Of a stretch of DNA of 64,000 nt, positions 61,015-64,000 are shown in pieces; positions within the stretch are counted from its first letter, which is position 1, and each line of letters starts with the position of its first letter. The DNA is from Akkermansiaceae bacterium (GTDB lineage: Bacteria; Verrucomicrobiota; Verrucomicrobiia; Verrucomicrobiales; Akkermansiaceae): contig JAHCBC010000003.1 of NCBI GenBank assembly GCA_019634595.1, positions 620,001 to 684,000 of the forward strand, in the 5' to 3' direction. Under the pieces are notes generated by a model. That model was not told the origin of the DNA and did no database searches. It saw only the letters and a program-made list of their open reading frames with translations. Position numbers and translations under genes: made by a program.

Positions 61015-63156
61015 TCAACCCATGCGGTCGCTGGCGATCTCTTCGACGATATTGTTCGGGACCTGCTCGAAGTGCGATGGGGTCATCGCATAGGAAGCAC
61101 GCCCCGAAGAAAGGGTGCGGACGGCGGTGGAGTAGCCGAACATCTCCTTGAGGGGGACGTTCGCGTGGACGATGGACAGCTTGCCCTTCGACTCCGTGTT
61201 CTGGATCTGTCCCCGGCGGCGGCTGAGGTCGCCCATGACATCGCCCTGGTAGTCGTCCGGAGTGGAGACTTCCACGGCCATGACCGGCTCGAGGAGGATC
61301 GGTTTCGCCTTCTTGAAGGCGTCCTTCATGGCGAAGATGGCCGCCATGGTGAAAGCGTTTTCGTTGGAATCAACGTCGTGGTAGGATCCGTCGAGGATCT
61401 CCACGTGCACGTCGATGACCGGGTAACCGGCGACGACACCGTTGGTCATCGACTCGTTGACTCCCTTGATCACCGCGCCGATGTATTCCTTCGGGATGGT
61501 GCCGCCGACGACCTTGTTGTCGATCGTGAGGCCCTTGCCCTTTTCATTCGGGGCGACGGAAAGGATGACGTGGCCGTATTGGCCGCGGCCGCCGGATTGC
61601 TTGACCAGCTTTCCTTCGCCACCGGCGGGAGCGGTGATGGTTTCGCGGTAGGCGATCTGCGGGGCGCCGGTATTCGCCTCGACCTTGAATTCGCGGCGGA
61701 GGCGGTCAACGATGATCTCCAGGTGGAGTTCACCCATGCCGGAGATGATGGTCTGCCCGGTTTCCTCATCGGTTTTCACCATGAAGGTCGGGTCTTCCTC
61801 GGAGAGGCGGCCGAGTGCGAGAGCGAGTTTCTCCTGGTCGGCCTTGGTTTTTGGCTCGACGGCCATCGAGATGACCGGCTCCGGGAAAGTGGGGGGCTCG
61901 AGAACCACATCGTGTTTCTCGGCGGCGAGCGTGTCACCGGTGGTGACGTTCTTGATGCCCACCATGGCGGCGATGTCACCGGAGTAACAGGCCTCGATGT
62001 CCTGGTGCTCGCTGGCCTGGATCTGGATCAGGCGGCCGACGCGCTCGGACCGGCGGGTGCGGGGGTTATAGATCGTGTCGCCTTTTTTGACGACGCCGGA
62101 ATAGACGCGGAAGAAAACCAGCTTTCCGACGAACTTGTCAGCCCACAGCTTGAAGGCGAGGGAGACGAACTTTTCGTTGTCGGAGGTGATGACCTCGATC
62201 TTGTGCTCCTCGTTGTCCGGGTCCATGCCGATCGCGGCAGGGATGTCCAGCGGACTCGGGAGGTAGTCGACAACGGCGTCGAGAAGGTATTGGACGCCTT
62301 TGTTCTTGAAGGCGGAGCCACCGGCAACGGGAACAAGCTTGTTGGCGATGGTGGCACGACGGATGCCGTTCTTGAGATCTTCGAGCGAAATGGCTTCCTC
62401 GCTCAGGAATTTTTCACCGACGGAGTCATCGACATCGGCGACGGCGTTGAGGAGTTCATCGTAGGCCTCTTTACAGAGTTCGATCTGGTCGCCTTCCAGG
62501 TCTTTGACGGTGTAAGTTGAACCGAACTTGTCGTCGTCGGAGAAGTAGACCGCCTTCTGGTTCACCACGTCGATCTGGCCCTTGAGGTTCTCTTCGGAAC
62601 CGATCGGGATCAGGATGCGGACGGCATTGGCCCCCAGTTTCTCGCGGACTTCCTTGACGACGTTGTCGAAGTCAGCCCCCACGCGGTCCATCTTGTTGAC
62701 GAACACAAGGCGCGGGACGTTGTATTTGGTGGCCTGGCGCCAGACGGTTTCGGTCTGGGGCTGGACACCGGCGACGGCGTCGAAAACGACGATCGCGCCA
62801 TCGAGCACCCGGAGGGAGCGTTCCACCTCGGCGGTGAAATCCACGTGGCCGGGGGTGTCGATGATGTTCACCCGGTGTTTCAGTCCCGGGAAAAGCTTGG
62901 TCACACCGGCCTCCTCATGCTGCCACCACTCGGTGGTGACGGCTGCGGAGGTGATGGTGATGCCGCGCTCGCGCTCCTGCTCCATCCAGTCGGTCGTGGC
63001 CGCACCATCGTGCACCTCACCCAGCTTGTGGATCATGCCCGTGTAGAACAGGATCCGCTCGGTGAGGGTCGTCTTGCCCGCGTCAATGTGCGCGGCGATC
63101 CCGATATTCCGGGTGCGCTCGAGCACGTATTGGCGGTTTGGACTGTTGGGGTTCAC
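61015..63156 (-). CDS. fusA: Elongation factor G
   Basis: This is the 713-residue translocation GTPase. G1 is 'AHIDAGKTTLTERILFYTG', the switch I region 'DWMEQERERGITITSAAVTT', G3 'IIDTPGHVDFTAEVERSLRV' and G4 'FVNKMDRVGADF'. Domains III-V are complete, with 'GMGELHLEIIVDRLRREFKV' and 'LSSGRASYAMTPSHFEQVP' near the end. Normal length, 33 bases after rpsG. A second EF-G or tuf copy may exist elsewhere; tuf is absent here. Confidence 0.99.
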   Translation of the reverse strand: MNPNSPNRQYVLERTRNIGIAAHIDAGKTTLTERILFYTGMIHKLGEVHDGAATTDWMEQERERGITITSAAVTTEWWQHEEAGVTKLFPGLKHRVNIIDTPGHVDFTAEVERSLRVLDGAIVVFDAVAGVQPQTETVWRQATKYNVPRLVFVNKMDRVGADFDNVVKEVREKLGANAVRILIPIGSEENLKGQIDVVNQKAVYFSDDDKFGSTYTVKDLEGDQIELCKEAYDELLNAVADVDDSVGEKFLSEEAISLEDLKNGIRRATIANKLVPVAGGSAFKNKGVQYLLDAVVDYLPSPLDIPAAIGMDPDNEEHKIEVITSDNEKFVSLAFKLWADKFVGKLVFFRVYSGVVKKGDTIYNPRTRRSERVGRLIQIQASEHQDIEACYSGDIAAMVGIKNVTTGDTLAAEKHDVVLEPPTFPEPVISMAVEPKTKADQEKLALALGRLSEEDPTFMVKTDEETGQTIISGMGELHLEIIVDRLRREFKVEANTGAPQIAYRETITAPAGGEGKLVKQSGGRGQYGHVILSVAPNEKGKGLTIDNKVVGGTIPKEYIGAVIKGVNESMTNGVVAGYPVIDVHVEILDGSYHDVDSNENAFTMAAIFAMKDAFKKAKPILLEPVMAVEVSTPDDYQGDVMGDLSRRRGQIQNTESKGKLSIVHANVPLKEMFGYSTAVRTLSSGRASYAMTPSHFEQVPNNIVEEIASDRMG

Positions 63157-63189
63157 GACGGGATTTCGCTGGAGCGCGTATCAGTCAGA

Positions 63190-63663
63190 TCAGAAGCGGA
63201 AGTGGGCGAAGGCGCGGTTGGCCTGTGCCATCTTGTGGACGTCGTCACGCTTGCGGACTGCGGAGCCCTGGTTGTTCGCGGCGTCCTTGATCTCGTTCGC
63301 CAGAGCAACGTGCATCGGCGTGCCTTTGCGGTTGCGGGCGTATTGGACGAGCCAGCGCATGGCGAGGGACTCGGAACGGTCAGCGGCGACCTCAAGCGGC
63401 ACCTGGTAGGTCGCACCACCGACACGGCGGGACTTGACCTCAACGCGTGGCTTGGCGTTCTCGACGGCACGGGTGATGACTTCCAGAGGATCGACGGTGT
63501 CGATGCCTTCGTTCGCACGGTCGATCGCAGCATAAACGATGCGTTGTGCGAGGGAACGCTTCCCGTCGCGCATGATTTTGCTGATGAGGTGACCAACGAG
63601 CGGGCTGGCGTAGCGGGCGTCGCTGCGGTCGGGCTTGGTGAAGATGCGCTTGCGGCGTGGCAT
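63190..63663 (-). CDS. rpsG: 30S ribosomal protein S7
   Basis: This 157-residue head-assembly protein has 'RKRIFTKPDRSDARYASPLV', 'RAVENAKPRVEVKSRRVGGA' and 'TYQVPLEVAADRSESLAMRW', all typical. It ends 'KMAQANRAFAHFRF'. In E. coli S7 represses the str operon; that cannot be read here. It follows rpsL by 33 bases. Confidence 0.98.
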   Translation of the reverse strand: MPRRKRIFTKPDRSDARYASPLVGHLISKIMRDGKRSLAQRIVYAAIDRANEGIDTVDPLEVITRAVENAKPRVEVKSRRVGGATYQVPLEVAADRSESLAMRWLVQYARNRKGTPMHVALANEIKDAANNQGSAVRKRDDVHKMAQANRAFAHFRF

Positions 63664-63696
63664 GGCAGTAAAAAGGTAAGGTTGGGGACGAAAAAA

Positions 63697-64000
63697 TTAG
63701 CGCTTCTTGGCTGGAGCGGCTGCTTGGCCCGGCTTCGGACGCTTCGCACCGTACTTGGAGCGGCTCTGGCGGCGCTTATCGACACCGAGGGTGTCGAGGG
63801 AGCCACGGACGATGTGGTAGCGGACACCCGGAAGGTCCTTCACCCGGCCACCACGGACCAGAACGATGGAGTGCTCCTGGAGGTTGTGGCCTTCACCGCC
63901 GATGTAGGCGATGACTTCGAAGCCATTGGTGAGGCGAACCTTGGCGACCTTACGAAGCGCGGAGTTCGGCTTCTTGGGCGTCCGGGTCATAACCTGGAGG
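63697..64000 (-). CDS. rpsL: 30S ribosomal protein S12, 5' end beyond window
   Basis: The visible part encodes the decoding-centre protein S12 from about codon 36 to the stop. The frame continues to the last base as LQV before '[15 protein letters not shown]', so the internal Met at 63990 is not the start. Both lysines whose mutation gives streptomycin resistance in E. coli (43 in 'TPKKPN' and 88 in '[11 protein letters not shown]') are wild type. The C-terminus has a short Pro/Ala/Lys-rich tail. It heads the visible str cluster. Confidence 0.97.
   Translation of the reverse strand, partial: LQVMTRTPKKPNSALRKVAKVRLTNGFEVIAYIGGEGHNLQEHSIVLVRGGRVKDLPGVRYHIVRGSLDTLGVDKRRQSRSKYGAKRPKPGQAAAPAKKR

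Noticed and set aside
60586..62520. 644-codon open frame on the plus strand opposite fusA and rpsJ
   Set aside because: Acidic, low-information translation typical of the antisense of GC-rich coding DNA; fusA and rpsJ on the other strand are certain.
63697..63990. rpsL read as a complete 97-residue gene starting at 63990
   Set aside because: The frame stays open to the window edge and matches the internal part of S12 ([12 protein letters not shown]), so the ATG is internal and the gene is truncated by the window.

Overview
This GC-rich window looks like a chromosomal segment of a Verrucomicrobiota bacterium, probably of the Luteolibacter/Haloferula type. The evidence is five secreted proteins with PEP-CTERM-type tails, a choice-of-anchor A protein, a giant protein of autotransporter-associated beta-strand repeats, an ECF sigma factor of the Rhodopirellula/Verrucomicrobium kind paired with a FecR protein, a DUF1080 hydrolase, and large beta-propeller/CBM9-like secreted proteins. 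The genus is inference. I found no tRNA, rRNA, CRISPR array, insertion sequence or prophage.

Layout. Positions 1-7 kb: an ECF sigma/membrane anti-sigma-like pair, a choice-of-anchor A protein, a secreted prolyl oligopeptidase, an SH3-domain protein and several unknowns. 7-9 kb: rpsB and tsf, each with a clear intrinsic terminator. 9-20 kb: metabolic and envelope genes, namely an SBF-like transporter, a dienelactone hydrolase, an MmcQ/YjbR protein, a formylglycine-generating-enzyme-like protein, an M14 peptidase, ilvC, an MFS transporter, an M23 peptidase, a nuclease and two PEP-CTERM proteins. 20-47 kb: an accessory block rich in secreted proteins and carbohydrate-active functions. It holds two giant discoidin/FlgD-like/propeller/CBM9-like proteins, a polysaccharide deacetylase, a 1,515-residue beta-strand-repeat protein, a sigma/FecR-CBM9 pair leading two carbohydrate esterases, a CotH-type protein, and a DUF1080, cytochrome-c sugar dehydrogenase and TIM-barrel set. 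47.8-64 kb, minus strand: the str-S10-spc ribosomal cluster from rpsL (cut by the window end) to secY-adk-map.

How the genes may work together. The most system-like part is 35.1-39.3 kb. An ECF sigma factor overlaps, stop to start, a FecR-type membrane regulator whose periplasmic part ends in a CBM9-like module. The same kind of module occurs in the two giant secreted proteins at 20.3-28.7 kb, and two esterases follow directly. I infer a carbohydrate-sensing cell-surface signalling locus in which sensor and secreted effectors share a binding module.

The ribosomal cluster is also unusual. A gene for a secreted coiled-coil protein sits between rpsS and rplV. rpsN, rpmD and tuf are absent from their usual slots. 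Ribosomal proteins S3 and S5 carry Gly/Arg-rich extensions.

Several intergenic spaces hold palindromic repeats. One is a REP-like family with compensatory stem changes, found as doublets at 15.2 and 45.8 kb. Another is a perfect 26-base inverted repeat at 24.7-24.9 kb. A third is a composite element at 11.1-11.4 kb.
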